A stretch of 64,000 nt of DNA from Filifactor villosus (GCF_042652965.1 NZ_JBHSHL010000013.1:83180-147179), one strand, 5' to 3'. Positions 8,637 to 17,594 are shown, numbered from the stretch's first letter. Notes: generated from the sequence alone by a model not told the origin. Numbers and translations are program-made.

Positions 8637-9382
8637 TCAATTCCCTCCGGATTATTTTTTGCTATTCTAAATCCCAAATCATCAATTCTAAAATCAGGAA
8701 AACTCTTTCTCCTTGAGGTAACACCACAGGCTCTCTTTTCGCTTGCGAAGCTCCCGCCTCTAAAAATGCGATAGTTTCCATATCGTTCTTCATCATACAA
8801 ATCAAAACACCATTCCCAAACATTTCCGATCATATCAAAAAGCCCAAAATTATTTTCCTTTTTTGTTTTTACTTCATGTAACCTGCCATCAGAATTTTCT
8901 TCAAACCAAGCGATATCTTCAATATTATCGTATCGATATCCTTGCGTATTTCCTCTACAAGCATATTGCCATTCTGCATCTCTTGGTAATCTAAATCCAT
9001 TTTTTGAATCATCGACTACAATTTTTTCTGAAACAAAATTCAATGTGTAGCACTTTTCCAATGAAAGTTTTTCAGAAAGTAGGTTGCAAAATTTGATTGA
9101 ATCTATCCAACTTATATTTACCACAGGAAAATCTTTTGTTTGAATGTCGCAGTCAATACCCATGACATAATGATATAGTTCATTAGTCACGGGAGCTTTC
9201 AACAATAAAAATGGTTGAATCATTGCTAATTCTTGCTTAACGATTTTTTCTTTTTTTGTTCCGGGGATAGACATTTTGTAATCCGAACTCATCCACTTGA
9301 TTGGATCAACAAAATCCCTAATTAACTCCTGCCCTTCGGGGATTAAGACCATATTTTCTTTTACATATCTTATCAAGTCCAT
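8633..9382 (-). CDS. Formylglycine-generating-enzyme-like (SUMF1-type) domain protein
   Basis: A 249-residue protein with the SUMF1/FGE-sulfatase fold. It shows VNISWIDSIKFCNLLSEK, RLPRDAEWQYACRG, GNVWEWCFDLYDEE and FRGGSFASE...DDLGFRIAK in order. True aerobic FGEs place two catalytic cysteines after the RGGS motif. Here only one cysteine (in KRACGV) is present and the loop is short, so formylglycine formation is doubtful. No sulfatase gene is in the window. The N-terminus is about 60 residues longer than the core domain and has no signal peptide. It is coupled by a 4-bp overlap to the DUF4180 gene and is AT-rich relative to its surroundings. A related role in iron-dependent C-S or radical chemistry cannot be excluded. 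Confidence 0.8.
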   Translation of the reverse strand: MDLIRYVKENMVLIPEGQELIRDFVDPIKWMSSDYKMSIPGTKKEKIVKQELAMIQPFLLLKAPVTNELYHYVMGIDCDIQTKDFPVVNISWIDSIKFCNLLSEKLSLEKCYTLNFVSEKIVVDDSKNGFRLPRDAEWQYACRGNTQGYRYDNIEDIAWFEENSDGRLHEVKTKKENNFGLFDMIGNVWEWCFDLYDEERYGNYRIFRGGSFASEKRACGVTSRRKSFPDFRIDDLGFRIAKNNPEGIE

Positions 9383-10045
9383 TTTTCACACCTATAAATT
9401 TAAATCTGTTTATCTATATCGACGAATAGTATACCATTTTCAAGGAGTTTTTTCTACCATCGGATTTTCCTGTTTCCGATCAAAGCTTTTTTGTGGAAAT
9501 AGGTAGTAAAATAAACGAAGGAATAGATACAAAAAATCTATCTATCGTCTTTATTCTTTCCGTTCCGTTGGTACTACATTCAACAGCTTATCTTGAAGGG
9601 GATCTTCGCTCTTTTTATCAAACGATATCTCGGATACAAGGGTCTTTCCTCTAATCTTTTTTATCATAGTACAGTTCGGCTTTAGGGGTGTATCTTATTC
9701 TGTGATTCTTGTTTTTCTGTCATTCAATTCTTCCTTTTACCTGCACCAAAAAAATTTCCTATGATTAGAAAACCTCTTTTTATATTGGATGGTATTTGAT
9801 TTTGAGTTGTTGATTCTTTCTTGCTCTATATTCCCTTGGTTGTAAAAAGAGAGCGGAGACACAAAATATTCTGTGAATTTTGAATACGGATATGGTATAC
9901 TTATGATATTCATACTGTTATCCGGTTGGATCGCTTGACCGATGAGCTGCTCTCTATGGGTGCAAAATGGTCGTTGCTTTCGTAAAAGCGGATATTTTCG
10001 CAGTTCAATCGGATCATAGTGGCAAATAGAAAAGGAGGGATAGGA
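9383..10045. other. Intergenic region with only repeat relics
   Basis: 663 bp between divergently arranged genes. A short family A end (ATATCGACGAATAGTAT) lies at about 9416-9432. A very diverged family A-like segment (CATACTGTTATCCGG...CTATGGGTGC) spans about 9910-9990. I see no credible gene, RNA or terminator. Confidence 0.4.
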
Positions 10046-10384
10046 ATGGCTTGTATTTTTTGCAGTATCCTCAAAGGGGAGATACCGTCCAAAAAAGTGT
10101 ATGAGGACGAGTTTGTCTATGCGTTTCACGATATAGATCCGAAGGCTCCGATCCATATCATCGTAATACCGAAGGAGCACTGTGCAAATATTTTGGAAGT
10201 GGCAACAGACAGCGATATGATGAATCATATCGTTAAGGCCATCCAAGTGATAGCGAAACAGGAGGGCGTCGACGCCAAGGGTTTCCGCGTTGTAAACAAC
10301 TGCGGTCCGGATGGAGGTCAAACGGTGGAACACTTGCATTTCCATCTTTTGGGAGCTCGACAACTCACTTGGCCGCCGGGCTAA
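10046..10384 (+). CDS. hinT: HIT family purine nucleoside phosphoramidase (HinT)
   Basis: A 112-residue HIT-family hydrolase that cleaves AMP-lysine or aminoacyl-AMP type phosphoramidates. It begins MACIFCSILKGEIPS, has the FHDIDPKAPIHIIVIPK core, and ends with the histidine triad HLHFHLL (His at about 96, 98, 100) and the GARQLTWPPG tail typical of HINT proteins. I used the ATG at 10046, preceded by AAAGGAGGG, rather than the GTG at 10019. It stands alone, followed by a separate promoter for rpsU. Confidence 0.93.
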   Translation: MACIFCSILKGEIPSKKVYEDEFVYAFHDIDPKAPIHIIVIPKEHCANILEVATDSDMMNHIVKAIQVIAKQEGVDAKGFRVVNNCGPDGGQTVEHLHFHLLGARQLTWPPG

Positions 10385-10450
10385 AAAGCTCGTTGTCCGT
10401 CCTCTTGCAATCTTCGTTTTCATTGTAGTCGCGCAATCTTCAAAAAATAC

Positions 10451-10479
10451 TTGAAAATATTTGCGATTGCGTTTATAAT
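10451..10479 (+). promoter_or_regulatory. Consensus sigma-A-like promoter for rpsU-yqeY
   Basis: TTGAAA (10451-10456), a 17-bp spacer and TATAAT (10474-10479), about 78 bp before the rpsU start. It is one of the best promoters in the window, fitting a ribosomal-protein gene. Confidence 0.8.
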
Positions 10480-10557
10480 ACTAAAATATAGCCCAACAGA
10501 TACAACATTTTTGCTGATTTCAATCGGAAAGTGTTAGCAGTGAGGGGAGGGATAGAA

Positions 10558-10734
10558 GTGGCAACGGAAATTAAAGTAAAAGAAAATGAGTCATTGGACA
10601 GCGCGCTTAGAAGATTCAAGCGTCAATGTGCTCTTTCCGGAGTAATGCAGGAAGTTCGAAAAAGAGAGCATTATGACAAACCGAGTGTAAAGAGAAAGAA
10701 AAAAGCGGAAGCGGCAAGAAAGAAAAAAAGATAG
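10558..10734 (+). CDS. rpsU: 30S ribosomal protein bS21
   Basis: A 58-residue basic protein matching bS21 throughout. KVKENESLDSALRRFKRQCA is near the N-terminus, then VRKREHYDKPSVKRKKK and a lysine/arginine-rich tail. It binds the small subunit near the anti-Shine-Dalgarno region and helps start translation. The start is GTG 10558, spaced correctly from GGGAGGG; the upstream in-frame TTG-type reading from 10531 would add residues not found in the family. It is followed after 16 bp by yqeY, the usual Bacillota order. Confidence 0.95.
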   Translation: MATEIKVKENESLDSALRRFKRQCALSGVMQEVRKREHYDKPSVKRKKKAEAARKKKR

Positions 10735-10750
10735 TTAAGAGGTGTTTTGC

Positions 10751-11194
10751 ATGACTCTTAAGGATAGACTTACAAACGATTTGAAAGAATCGATGAAAAA
10801 TAAAGAAACAGTAAGAAAGTCCGTCATTACATTGATTCGTGCTGACATCAAACAGTACGAAGTAGATAATCGAGTCGAGTTGGACGATGACAAGATCCTG
10901 ACTCTGATCGCAAAACAAATGAAACAGAGAAAGGATGCCTTGGAGGAGTTCAAGAAGGCCGACAGGACTGATTTGATCGAGCAGACCAATGAGGAGATCA
11001 AGGTCCTGAGTTTTTATCTCCCCGAGCAACTCACAGATGATGAGTTGGAAGAGATCGTAAAGAAGGTTGTAGCTGAAGTAGGCGCAACATCCATGAAGGA
11101 CATGGGAGCCATCATGGGCAAGGTTATGCCGCTTGTAAGCGGGAGAGCCGACGGTAAGCGCATCAATGCAATGGTTAAAAAAATCTTGGGCTAG
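10751..11194 (+). CDS. yqeY: GatB/YqeY domain protein
   Basis: A 147-residue YqeY protein, related to the tail domain of the GatB amidotransferase subunit; it probably binds tRNA, but its role is unproved. Typical features are the N-terminal SVITLIRADIKQYEVD helix, LIAKQMKQRKDALEEFKKADR, and the C-terminal GAIMGKVMPLVSGRADGKR motif. The ATG at 10751 follows AAGAGGTG and is preferred to the out-of-family extension from 10742. It is cotranscribed with rpsU and ends before a strong terminator. Confidence 0.9.
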   Translation: MTLKDRLTNDLKESMKNKETVRKSVITLIRADIKQYEVDNRVELDDDKILTLIAKQMKQRKDALEEFKKADRTDLIEQTNEEIKVLSFYLPEQLTDDELEEIVKKVVAEVGATSMKDMGAIMGKVMPLVSGRADGKRINAMVKKILG

Positions 11195-11229
11195 AGCATT
11201 ATTGTTGAAATGCGAATATTATAATCATG

Positions 11230-11272
11230 GACTCTACATAAATCGATGAGATTTCTGTAGAGTCTTTCTTTT
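11230..11272 (+). terminator. Rho-independent terminator after rpsU-yqeY
   Basis: GACTCTACA (11230-11238) pairs perfectly with TGTAGAGTC (11256-11264), followed by TTTCTTTT. It lies 35 bp past the yqeY stop. Confidence 0.85.
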
Positions 11273-11316
11273 GTAGAGTGAAAGGTGTTATACTGTCGTT
11301 AGAATAGGATGATGTT

Positions 11317-11431
11317 ATACTATTATCTGTTGGAATTGAGAGGTCGAATGTTTTGAGGCATAGGATCATCCAAATGGTTTTTTGGTAATGACATATTCTG
11401 TATACCCGACATTTCAAACGTAGAATAGTAT
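11317..11431 (+). repeat. Dispersed intergenic repeat, family B (reference copy)
   Basis: ATACTATTATCTGTTGGAAT at the left and CGTAGAATAGTAT at the right are inverted. The interior has AGGATCATCCAAATGGTTTT and ATTCTGTATACCCGACATTT, both repeated at 23255 and 24774. Confidence 0.82.
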
Positions 11432-11457
11432 GTGAAGTAGAAGGACGGAGAGAAACT

Positions 11458-12705
11458 ATGGAAGAAGTACGAGTATTGGAGGCCGACCGAAGGCCTTCCT
11501 ACCTCAAGATACTTGAAAATAAAGAGGGACTTAAGATCTGGACGTCGATCGTTATCAGTATCGTCGTGATGTTTATTCACAGGCAGTATATGTCGGTGAT
11601 GTCCGGGTTTATGATGGAGAAGTACGACATCGATATCTCGCAGACGACAAACCTCGTCAATGCGATGTTGTACGGTTATGCCTGTATGCAGATCCCCAAC
11701 GGGATCTTGGTTGACAAGGTGGGAGTTCGTAAACTGATGGTCGGAGGCTGGGCGATGACTGCCGTTTGCAGTATCGTGATGACGATGACCGCAAGTTATC
11801 CCGTGGCGCTCGCAATGAGATTCTTGACCGGGGTAGGGGTTGCAGCTTCGGTCACCTCCGCGATGAAGGTGCAGGCACTCTGGTTTGAAACGAGACTGTT
11901 TTCACAGCTTTCCGCGATGATGGCTCTGATCTCTAATATGGGCAACATCGTCTCGACCGTTCCCCTGTCCTATGTCGTAACGAGGTTCGGAGGGCAGACG
12001 GCTCTTTGGGGGATCACGGTTCTGACCGTTTTTTGTGTATTGTTGAACTTTGTCCTTGTGAAGGATAGGAGAAAAGAAGAAGGACCTCGTTTTGAAGTGG
12101 GAAGGGCTCTGAAAGAGGTGCTTTTTAACCGTGCTTCGTGGCCACCTATGATCATCATCCTGACCTTTATTTCCGTTACGACCTCTCTGTCCGGATTTTG
12201 GGGGATCCAGTATATTTCAACGACCTATCGGATCGACACTCTGGAGGCGTCGAAGTATATGTTCTTCCTGACCGTAGGGCTGATGTTGGGTTCTCCTCTG
12301 GTCTCGGTGATGGATACCGTGAATAAGGGGGATAATCGCAAGAATGTGGAACTGTTTACCCTCGTGTTCTTTTTGGAGTGGCTCTACATCGTCGTAGTGC
12401 GTCAAGGACGGCCTTCCCTGTATGAACTTCCGGTTTTACTGGTGATCATGGGAATAGCGGTAATGTTTCATCTTCTCCTGTTCACGGTCGGCAAAGAGGT
12501 CAACAAGTTGGAAAACTCGGGGATCGCCATCTCGAGTGTCAATACGATGGAGTTCGTGGGGAGCTCCTTTATGAACTCCTTCATTGGATTTTTGGTCCTT
12601 CGGGGAGTGGGCATCGAAAGAGCGATAGGAGTCTACCTTGTCTCCTCGGCGATCTGTTTTGTAACGGTGTTTTTTATTCCCAAGAATCAGGGAAGAAGGG
12701 AGTAA
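11458..12705 (+). CDS. Major facilitator superfamily transporter
   Basis: A 415-residue 12-segment MFS permease. It shows the loop 2-3 motif region GILVDKVGVRKLMVGGW (variant of G-x-x-x-D-R-x-G-R-R), a gap-rich centre (KDRRKEEGP) between two six-helix halves, and RFLTGVGVAASVTSAMK in helix 4. The substrate cannot be read from the sequence; the general pattern resembles small-organic-acid or sugar-phosphate carriers. It is followed by a CDF transporter 3 bp after the stop, so the two are translationally close and cotranscribed. No dedicated terminator separates them. Confidence 0.85.
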   Translation: MEEVRVLEADRRPSYLKILENKEGLKIWTSIVISIVVMFIHRQYMSVMSGFMMEKYDIDISQTTNLVNAMLYGYACMQIPNGILVDKVGVRKLMVGGWAMTAVCSIVMTMTASYPVALAMRFLTGVGVAASVTSAMKVQALWFETRLFSQLSAMMALISNMGNIVSTVPLSYVVTRFGGQTALWGITVLTVFCVLLNFVLVKDRRKEEGPRFEVGRALKEVLFNRASWPPMIIILTFISVTTSLSGFWGIQYISTTYRIDTLEASKYMFFLTVGLMLGSPLVSVMDTVNKGDNRKNVELFTLVFFLEWLYIVVVRQGRPSLYELPVLLVIMGIAVMFHLLLFTVGKEVNKLENSGIAISSVNTMEFVGSSFMNSFIGFLVLRGVGIERAIGVYLVSSAICFVTVFFIPKNQGRRE

Positions 12706-12708
12706 GAG

Positions 12709-13887
12709 GTGTTGGACTATCTTGCGAGAAAGTTTATCAAAGAGCATACACAGGTACAAAAAAAGGAGGTCAGGACGGCCTACGGGTATCTGGGAGGGGT
12801 CGTTGCGGTTTTGACAAATCTTCTGTTGTTTTTGATGAAACTGATTGCGGGATATATCAGTGGAAGTCTTGCAATTACAGCGGATGCCTTTAACAACCTC
12901 TCGGATTCGGGTTCGGGGCTGGCGACGATTCTGGGATTTTACTATGCGGCCAAGCCCGCGGACAAAAAACACCCTTTCGGGCATGGAAGGCTCGAGTATA
13001 TATCTGCTCTCTTTATTGCCTTTCTGATTCTTTTGGTCGGCGCTCGTTTTATGATGACTTCGGTGGAGAGGATTCTTTCTCCGGAGTTTGTGGAGTTTAA
13101 CCGTTTGTCTGTGATTATTCTTTTGATTTCTATTGTTCTCAAAGCTTACCTTGCACTGTTTAATCGCAAACTTGGGAAAAAGATCCGATCCGAGGCCATC
13201 GTTGCGACAGCCTTTGACAGTATCAGTGATGTTGTCATTACATCTGTGGTGTTAATCTCCCTTTTGCTTGGCAAGAGGTTGGGTCTTCAAATAGACGGCT
13301 ATGTAGGAGGAGCGGTAGCTCTTTTGATTATAGTGGGAGCTTTGAAACTCGTGTGGGAAACTCTGTCGCCTATTTTGGGAGAAGCAACGGATGAAGACCT
13401 CGTTTTGCAACTGGAGAAGGAGATTTTGAGTCTGCATCCGTCGATCTTGGGTGTTCACGATATGGTGATCCACGACTACGGTCCTTCGAGAAGGTTTGTA
13501 ACCGTCGATATGGAACTGCCCCACACCTTGAGTCTGGTGGAGGCTCACTACATCGCCGACAAGGCGGAAAGGTGGATCTCCGAACGCTTCGACCTATCCC
13601 TCTTCGTGCATGTGGACCCTAAGAACACCAAGGATAAGGAGACCTACGAGATGCTAAAGAAGGTGGAAGAAGTCCTGAAGGATGTGGATCCTTCCTTGGA
13701 GCTTCACGATTTTCAGATGTTGGACTTTGGAGAGAGGACCGTTCTGTTCGATCTGGTTCTTCCTTATGAATACAATGAGCAAAGGACACAGGAGATCATA
13801 GATCGGGTGGAAAGAGGGATCAGGGAGAAGGCGCAGGACTGTGATCTTCTGATAAAGATTGATAAGGAAGGAGTCCATCTCTTCTGA
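12709..13887 (+). CDS. Cation diffusion facilitator (CDF) metal efflux transporter
   Basis: A 392-residue CDF protein that exports divalent metals (Zn, Mn, Fe, Co or Cd) by proton antiport. Six membrane segments lie in residues 25-225. Metal-site motifs are ITADAFNNLSDSGSG (helix II) and HPFGHGRLEY, with DSISD in helix V (AFDSISDVVITS). The cytoplasmic C-terminal domain contains LGVHDMVIHDYGPSRRFVTVD. The C-terminal domain is long, about 160 residues, with an extra segment after 310. The start is GTG 12709 with AAGGGAG upstream; TTG 12712 is an alternative. Metal specificity is not assigned. Confidence 0.88.
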   Translation: MLDYLARKFIKEHTQVQKKEVRTAYGYLGGVVAVLTNLLLFLMKLIAGYISGSLAITADAFNNLSDSGSGLATILGFYYAAKPADKKHPFGHGRLEYISALFIAFLILLVGARFMMTSVERILSPEFVEFNRLSVIILLISIVLKAYLALFNRKLGKKIRSEAIVATAFDSISDVVITSVVLISLLLGKRLGLQIDGYVGGAVALLIIVGALKLVWETLSPILGEATDEDLVLQLEKEILSLHPSILGVHDMVIHDYGPSRRFVTVDMELPHTLSLVEAHYIADKAERWISERFDLSLFVHVDPKNTKDKETYEMLKKVEEVLKDVDPSLELHDFQMLDFGERTVLFDLVLPYEYNEQRTQEIIDRVERGIREKAQDCDLLIKIDKEGVHLF

Positions 13888-13897
13888 TCGGAAGCAG

Positions 13898-14009
13898 TAC
13901 TACTTCGGATCAAAGTATGCTTATGCTTGTACTCACAAGCACAAAAACTCGTTTTATCACCTGTGGGATAAAGGATATTGATATCGACAGTTCGGGAAGG
14001 TAACAGTAT
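13898..14009 (-). repeat. Dispersed intergenic repeat, family A (diverged)
   Basis: The segment AAAAACTCGTTTTATCACCTG...ATATTGATATCGACAGTTC...AACAGTAT aligns with the reverse strand of good family A copies. The left end is poor. The rest of the 13888-14312 gap is AT-rich and shows no gene. Confidence 0.55.
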
Positions 14010-14312
14010 AAATGAGATAAAGAGTTGTTGAAACTATGATCCGATCGAAGTTCGCTTCATACCTGTTCCGGTTATTAGAAAAAACGTTTCATCATTAATA
14101 AAGTTCAAATCGTTGATATCGACAATTTGAATGGATATAGATAAGGACGAAAAATATTGTCCCTTCTCTTGCCCTTGTTTTTGATTTTTGATATCATAAA
14201 AGTTAGAAATAAAAATCGAAATTATTTGACAATACCGGATCGGATAGATAGAGTACGGATGAGGACAGAGGAAATTTAGGATCATCAGGACATTCGGAAA
14301 GGGAGGTGCACG

Positions 14313-15188
14313 ATGAGAGATTTCAATTTTTTTTCTCCCTACACGGAAGATAAGAAGGTGAAGGCTGCGTTGAAAAACAAGGAAGCGGTCTCGGATAAAA
14401 AACAGGGTGCCTCCTCTCGAGAAAAGGTGGAGGAGAGAGGATACAAAAGGATGGGTATATGGACGGCGGTTGCTGGAGTTGTGCTTATACTCTTAAGTGC
14501 AAGACTGACCTTGGGTCAAAATTTGGTACAGCAACCTTCCGCGGGCGAGACCAAGCCTTATTTTTACCTGTGGGAGATCCCCATCCAGCAGGTGGAGGAA
14601 GTCTCGGGTACGGAACTGAAGCCTCCCGTCTCCGCCATGGAGCAATCGAACGAGATTGAAGAAATCTCGGCGGTTTCCACAGAGGACGAGAAGGAATTTG
14701 TTACGAGCACAAGCGAGATCTTCGGATTTGAAGAAGGCGATGTGTTTGCAAAGGTCAATCGCTTGGGTATAGAGGCGAAGGTCGAGATCTCGGACAAGGC
14801 GGCGAGAAGAGGGAAGAAGTCGGCCAAACTCCACTATGCGTTTCAGGAAGGAACAGGGGTGCAAAGGGCCTATATCGACCTTAGAGACAGGGAGATTCGT
14901 CTGAAGAAGAAGGTGGAAGGCATAGGTCTGTCCGTCTATGCCGAAGAGGAGCTGCCCTATGAGGTGGGACTACGGATTATGGATGTTTCGGGTGGACAGT
15001 ATCTGATCGCTCTCTCGCCACAGATCGATTGGAGCGGTTGGAAAGATATGGTCTACGATCTCAGAGAGGTCGAGAAATACCCCATTATGATTGAAGGGAT
15101 CTACGTAGAAAAAAACAAGGACACCACTCGTCTCAAGGGAGAACTCTTCGTCGATTCCGTTATTATTGAAAAACTACAGTCGAAGTAA
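14313..15188 (+). CDS. Single-pass membrane protein with carbohydrate-binding-like C-terminal domain
   Basis: 291 residues. A charged cytoplasmic N-terminus (1-48) is followed by one membrane segment (about 49-68, GIWTAVAGVVLILLSARL), a spacer, and an extracellular beta-rich domain (about 140-291). That domain starts EIFGFEEGDVFAKV and has RAYIDLRDREIRLKKKVEGIGLSVY, split for reading, then YLIALSPQIDWSGWKDMVYDL and GIYVEKNKD. The pattern resembles the galactose-binding-like jelly-roll domains attached to bacterial phosphodiester glycosidases and other exopolysaccharide proteins; this is an inference from pattern. First gene of a four-gene envelope cluster, with GGGAGGTG as ribosome site. Confidence 0.6.
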   Translation: MRDFNFFSPYTEDKKVKAALKNKEAVSDKKQGASSREKVEERGYKRMGIWTAVAGVVLILLSARLTLGQNLVQQPSAGETKPYFYLWEIPIQQVEEVSGTELKPPVSAMEQSNEIEEISAVSTEDEKEFVTSTSEIFGFEEGDVFAKVNRLGIEAKVEISDKAARRGKKSAKLHYAFQEGTGVQRAYIDLRDREIRLKKKVEGIGLSVYAEEELPYEVGLRIMDVSGGQYLIALSPQIDWSGWKDMVYDLREVEKYPIMIEGIYVEKNKDTTRLKGELFVDSVIIEKLQSK

Positions 15189-15200
15189 GGATGAGCGTCT

Positions 15201-15488
15201 ATGTTATTTATGCAGTTTGTAGGGATCGTCGCCCTGATCGGTGTAATCGTTGTACTTGGTGTAAGCAGGATAAGAAGGTGGAAAGTAGATAAGGATTTCC
15301 TTGTGCATATAGGGATCAGCACTGTAAGTTTGATGAGCCTCCTCCTGTTAACTTTTGTCTCGGAGTTTAACTTCAAAATGCTTTGGTTTGTCGTGGCAGT
15401 TCAGCTTGTGTTGACCGAATTTGCACGAAGCACGGGTTTGCTTACGATCAGGAGTTCGCAGGCGATCGAAAAAGACAACGGCAGATAG
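15201..15488 (+). CDS. Small membrane protein of unknown function
   Basis: 95 residues with three hydrophobic stretches (about 4-22, 37-53, 57-76) separated by a short basic loop RIRRWKVDKD. No family recognised. It begins 12 bp after the preceding membrane gene and is followed after 82 bp by the next, in the same direction, so it is probably cotranscribed. The start ATG 15201 follows AAGGATGAG. It is real by position, direction and composition rather than by homology. Confidence 0.55.
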   Translation: MLFMQFVGIVALIGVIVVLGVSRIRRWKVDKDFLVHIGISTVSLMSLLLLTFVSEFNFKMLWFVVAVQLVLTEFARSTGLLTIRSSQAIEKDNGR

Positions 15489-15570
15489 GCAAAAGAATCC
15501 CGATCTTTTTTGGAGCTTTCTTTTTTGAAGAGGAAGGGCAGACAGACTTGTGTGTGGAGGCGGATGGTGT

Positions 15571-16686
15571 ATGGAGAAGATAAAGAAGTATCGACATTGG
15601 CACAAAAATAAAAAACAAGAGGATGCCTTGGAGGCTCTTCGGCAAGCTCTTTATATTCAGATAAGGGGATTTGTGTTTTTTTTGATCCTTCTTGCCACCG
15701 TTCTTATCATGGTGATGAGCAGGATAAAGACGATGGAGGTCATCCTGGATGGGAAGACCTATGAGATAAGCACGAAGGAAGAGGTCGATGCCCTTGTTGA
15801 CACGAATTTTCGCAGAGGTTTGACACTCAAAAATCCTAATGATCTCGAGAGGGAGCTCACCGTCCCGTTTTCACAGATAGGAGTGAGCTATTTTTCCAAG
15901 GAGGAGAGGGAGAGGATGGATCTCTACTTCTCGAACAAGGCTCTTTGGAAGATGAGATCCGCTTTCTCCTTTGATCGAGATATCAACCGTTTGAACCCTT
16001 CGGCAGGTGTTCTGTACTTCGAAGAAGAAGAGGTGAAGCAAAAGATCCTTGCTCAGGCTTCGGAGTTCAGTTATCCGGGTGAGGATGCCTATGTGATTGA
16101 AAAGGCGGGAAAGACGGAGGTGATCTCCTCCCACATCGGTTTTGAGGCAAAAGAGGAAGAACTCGCCGAGACTATGATCGAGGAGATGAAGAGAGGAAAT
16201 CTTGACAATATATTTGCGGTGGGGACCGTCCTTGCACCTGCGGTCAGAGAGGAGGATCTTCTTCCGTACAAGGTCATCCTGGGAGAGGCTTCGTCCGGTC
16301 CCATCTTGGATACTTACTCTCAGCGAAAGCTTCTCTATGTATTTTCGGCTTTAAACAACCTTATTATCCGGCCTGATCACACCGCTTTTGTCTCTGCGGG
16401 GGTCAAGGAGAGGATGGCTTCTTTGGAAGGGGAGGACATTTTAAACCGTAAGGAGAAGGAGATCGTCGATGAGATTTTTGAAGAATTGGCACAGGAACTA
16501 AGGAAGGATAGGTTCCCGATTGAGTCCTACAACTCATCGGCGGTCTCCGTCGGTAAGATCGCACCCGAGGATGAGTGGAGCAATGTGTTGGAAGTGAGCA
16601 ATAACAGAAACAAGTCGATCCTGCTCAGTTGTTATATGCAGGAGAAGAGTTTGAAGATTCTTGTTTTGACTCAGCCTCATCAATAG
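15571..16686 (+). CDS. Membrane-anchored extracellular protein, VanW-like in part
   Basis: 371 residues: a basic N-terminus, one membrane segment (about 30-50, GFVFFLILLATVLIMVMS), then a long extracellular part. An early segment, VILDGKTYEISTKEEVDALV, resembles the peptidoglycan-binding-type repeats in front of VanW domains. A later one, KVILGEASSGPILDTYSQRK...SALNNLIIRPDHTAFVSAGV, vaguely recalls the VanW core, but the hallmark asparagine/glycine residues are missing. I treat that as suggestive only. I chose ATG 15571 (MEKIKKYRHW) with GGAGG upstream over the ATG-like start at 15550. It sits in the 14.3-17.5 kb envelope cluster. Confidence 0.55.
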   Translation: MEKIKKYRHWHKNKKQEDALEALRQALYIQIRGFVFFLILLATVLIMVMSRIKTMEVILDGKTYEISTKEEVDALVDTNFRRGLTLKNPNDLERELTVPFSQIGVSYFSKEERERMDLYFSNKALWKMRSAFSFDRDINRLNPSAGVLYFEEEEVKQKILAQASEFSYPGEDAYVIEKAGKTEVISSHIGFEAKEEELAETMIEEMKRGNLDNIFAVGTVLAPAVREEDLLPYKVILGEASSGPILDTYSQRKLLYVFSALNNLIIRPDHTAFVSAGVKERMASLEGEDILNRKEKEIVDEIFEELAQELRKDRFPIESYNSSAVSVGKIAPEDEWSNVLEVSNNRNKSILLSCYMQEKSLKILVLTQPHQ

Positions 16687-16718
16687 AGTGGGACAAGAGA
16701 GGGTGGAGGTGAAGGAAG

Positions 16719-17462
16719 ATGAAGGACAACAGGTTTATCAAGGACCTTTGTATACTGTTATTCGTACTTTTCTTGGGGACATCCTCCGTTTTTGCGACGA
16801 CGGATGTGTGGGAGGATCAGGGTATCCGAAAGATCGGTCAGATCTCTCCTCTCAAGCCTCAAAGTGTAGAGAAGAAGACGAATGTTTCGGCTATCAAAAA
16901 GAACGTAGCCTTACCCAAGGATATCTCGAAGAGTTTTGCAAAGGAGGCTATAGAGGCTGCGATAAAGGAAGGTTATGCAACACAGACCAAGGACGGGAAG
17001 TTTCTGCCGAAAAAGAATATTCAAAGACATGAATTTGTCTATATGGTCAACCGTGCCTTTCACTTTAAACAAGGTAAGAAGGTAAGTTTTTCGGACCTCG
17101 GAGAGAAAAGTTCTTACTACAGTGATGCGTCGATTGCGGTATCTGAAGACTATATCTACGTGTTTAAGGGGAATCGCTTTGCGCCCAACAAGTATTTCTA
17201 TCGTTGGGAACTGCCCTATCTTTTAGGAAGGGCGTTGAAGAGAGACTTTTCCAATGTGGATACATCCATCCTTGAGCGGTATTCCGACAGAGGGAGCATA
17301 CCTCCAAGTGCTAAAGGAGCGGCCGCTTACTTTGTTCAAAAAGGCTGGATAAGACCCGTGCAAAAGGGAAAGTTCGGAGCGACCGCCATCCTCAAAAAAG
17401 AGGAGGTCGTCTATGCTCTCTATCGATTGAGGGCGGAAGGACAGATAAAGAAACCCCGCTGA
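16719..17462 (+). CDS. Exported protein with SLH-like repeats
   Basis: 247 residues with a signal peptide (about 1-26: basic start, ILLFVLFLGTSSV, then FATTDVW). Three S-layer-homology-like repeats follow: SFAKEAIEAAIKEGYATQTKDGKF...IQRHEFVYMVNRAF, FSDLGEKSSYYSDASIAVSE...NRFAPNKYFYRWELPYLLGRAL, and YSDRGSIPPSAKGAAAYFVQ...GATAILKKEEVVYALYRL. SLH domains bind pyruvylated wall polymers, so it is likely a wall-associated protein. It is the last gene of the cluster, 32 bp after the previous one. A strong terminator follows at 17553. Confidence 0.72.
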   Translation: MKDNRFIKDLCILLFVLFLGTSSVFATTDVWEDQGIRKIGQISPLKPQSVEKKTNVSAIKKNVALPKDISKSFAKEAIEAAIKEGYATQTKDGKFLPKKNIQRHEFVYMVNRAFHFKQGKKVSFSDLGEKSSYYSDASIAVSEDYIYVFKGNRFAPNKYFYRWELPYLLGRALKRDFSNVDTSILERYSDRGSIPPSAKGAAAYFVQKGWIRPVQKGKFGATAILKKEEVVYALYRLRAEGQIKKPR

Positions 17463-17552
17463 TCTTGGAGCGGTATAGGAGGGGATCCCTCTTATACAAA
17501 ATAGGATCGAAACAGCATTGACAGAAGAACTCATACCATCAAAAATTATAAT

Positions 17553-17594
17553 AAAAAGGTCATCGTATCTGCGGTAGAGATGCGATGACCTTTT
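17553..17594 (+). terminator. Rho-independent terminator after the envelope cluster
   Basis: AAAAAGGTCATCG (17553-17565) pairs with CGATGACCTTTT (17583-17594), with the T-run formed by the stem end. Confidence 0.85.

Noticed and set aside
9737..10423. 228-codon minus-strand frame across hinT
   Set aside because: Antisense to hinT, whose histidine triad is clear on the plus strand.
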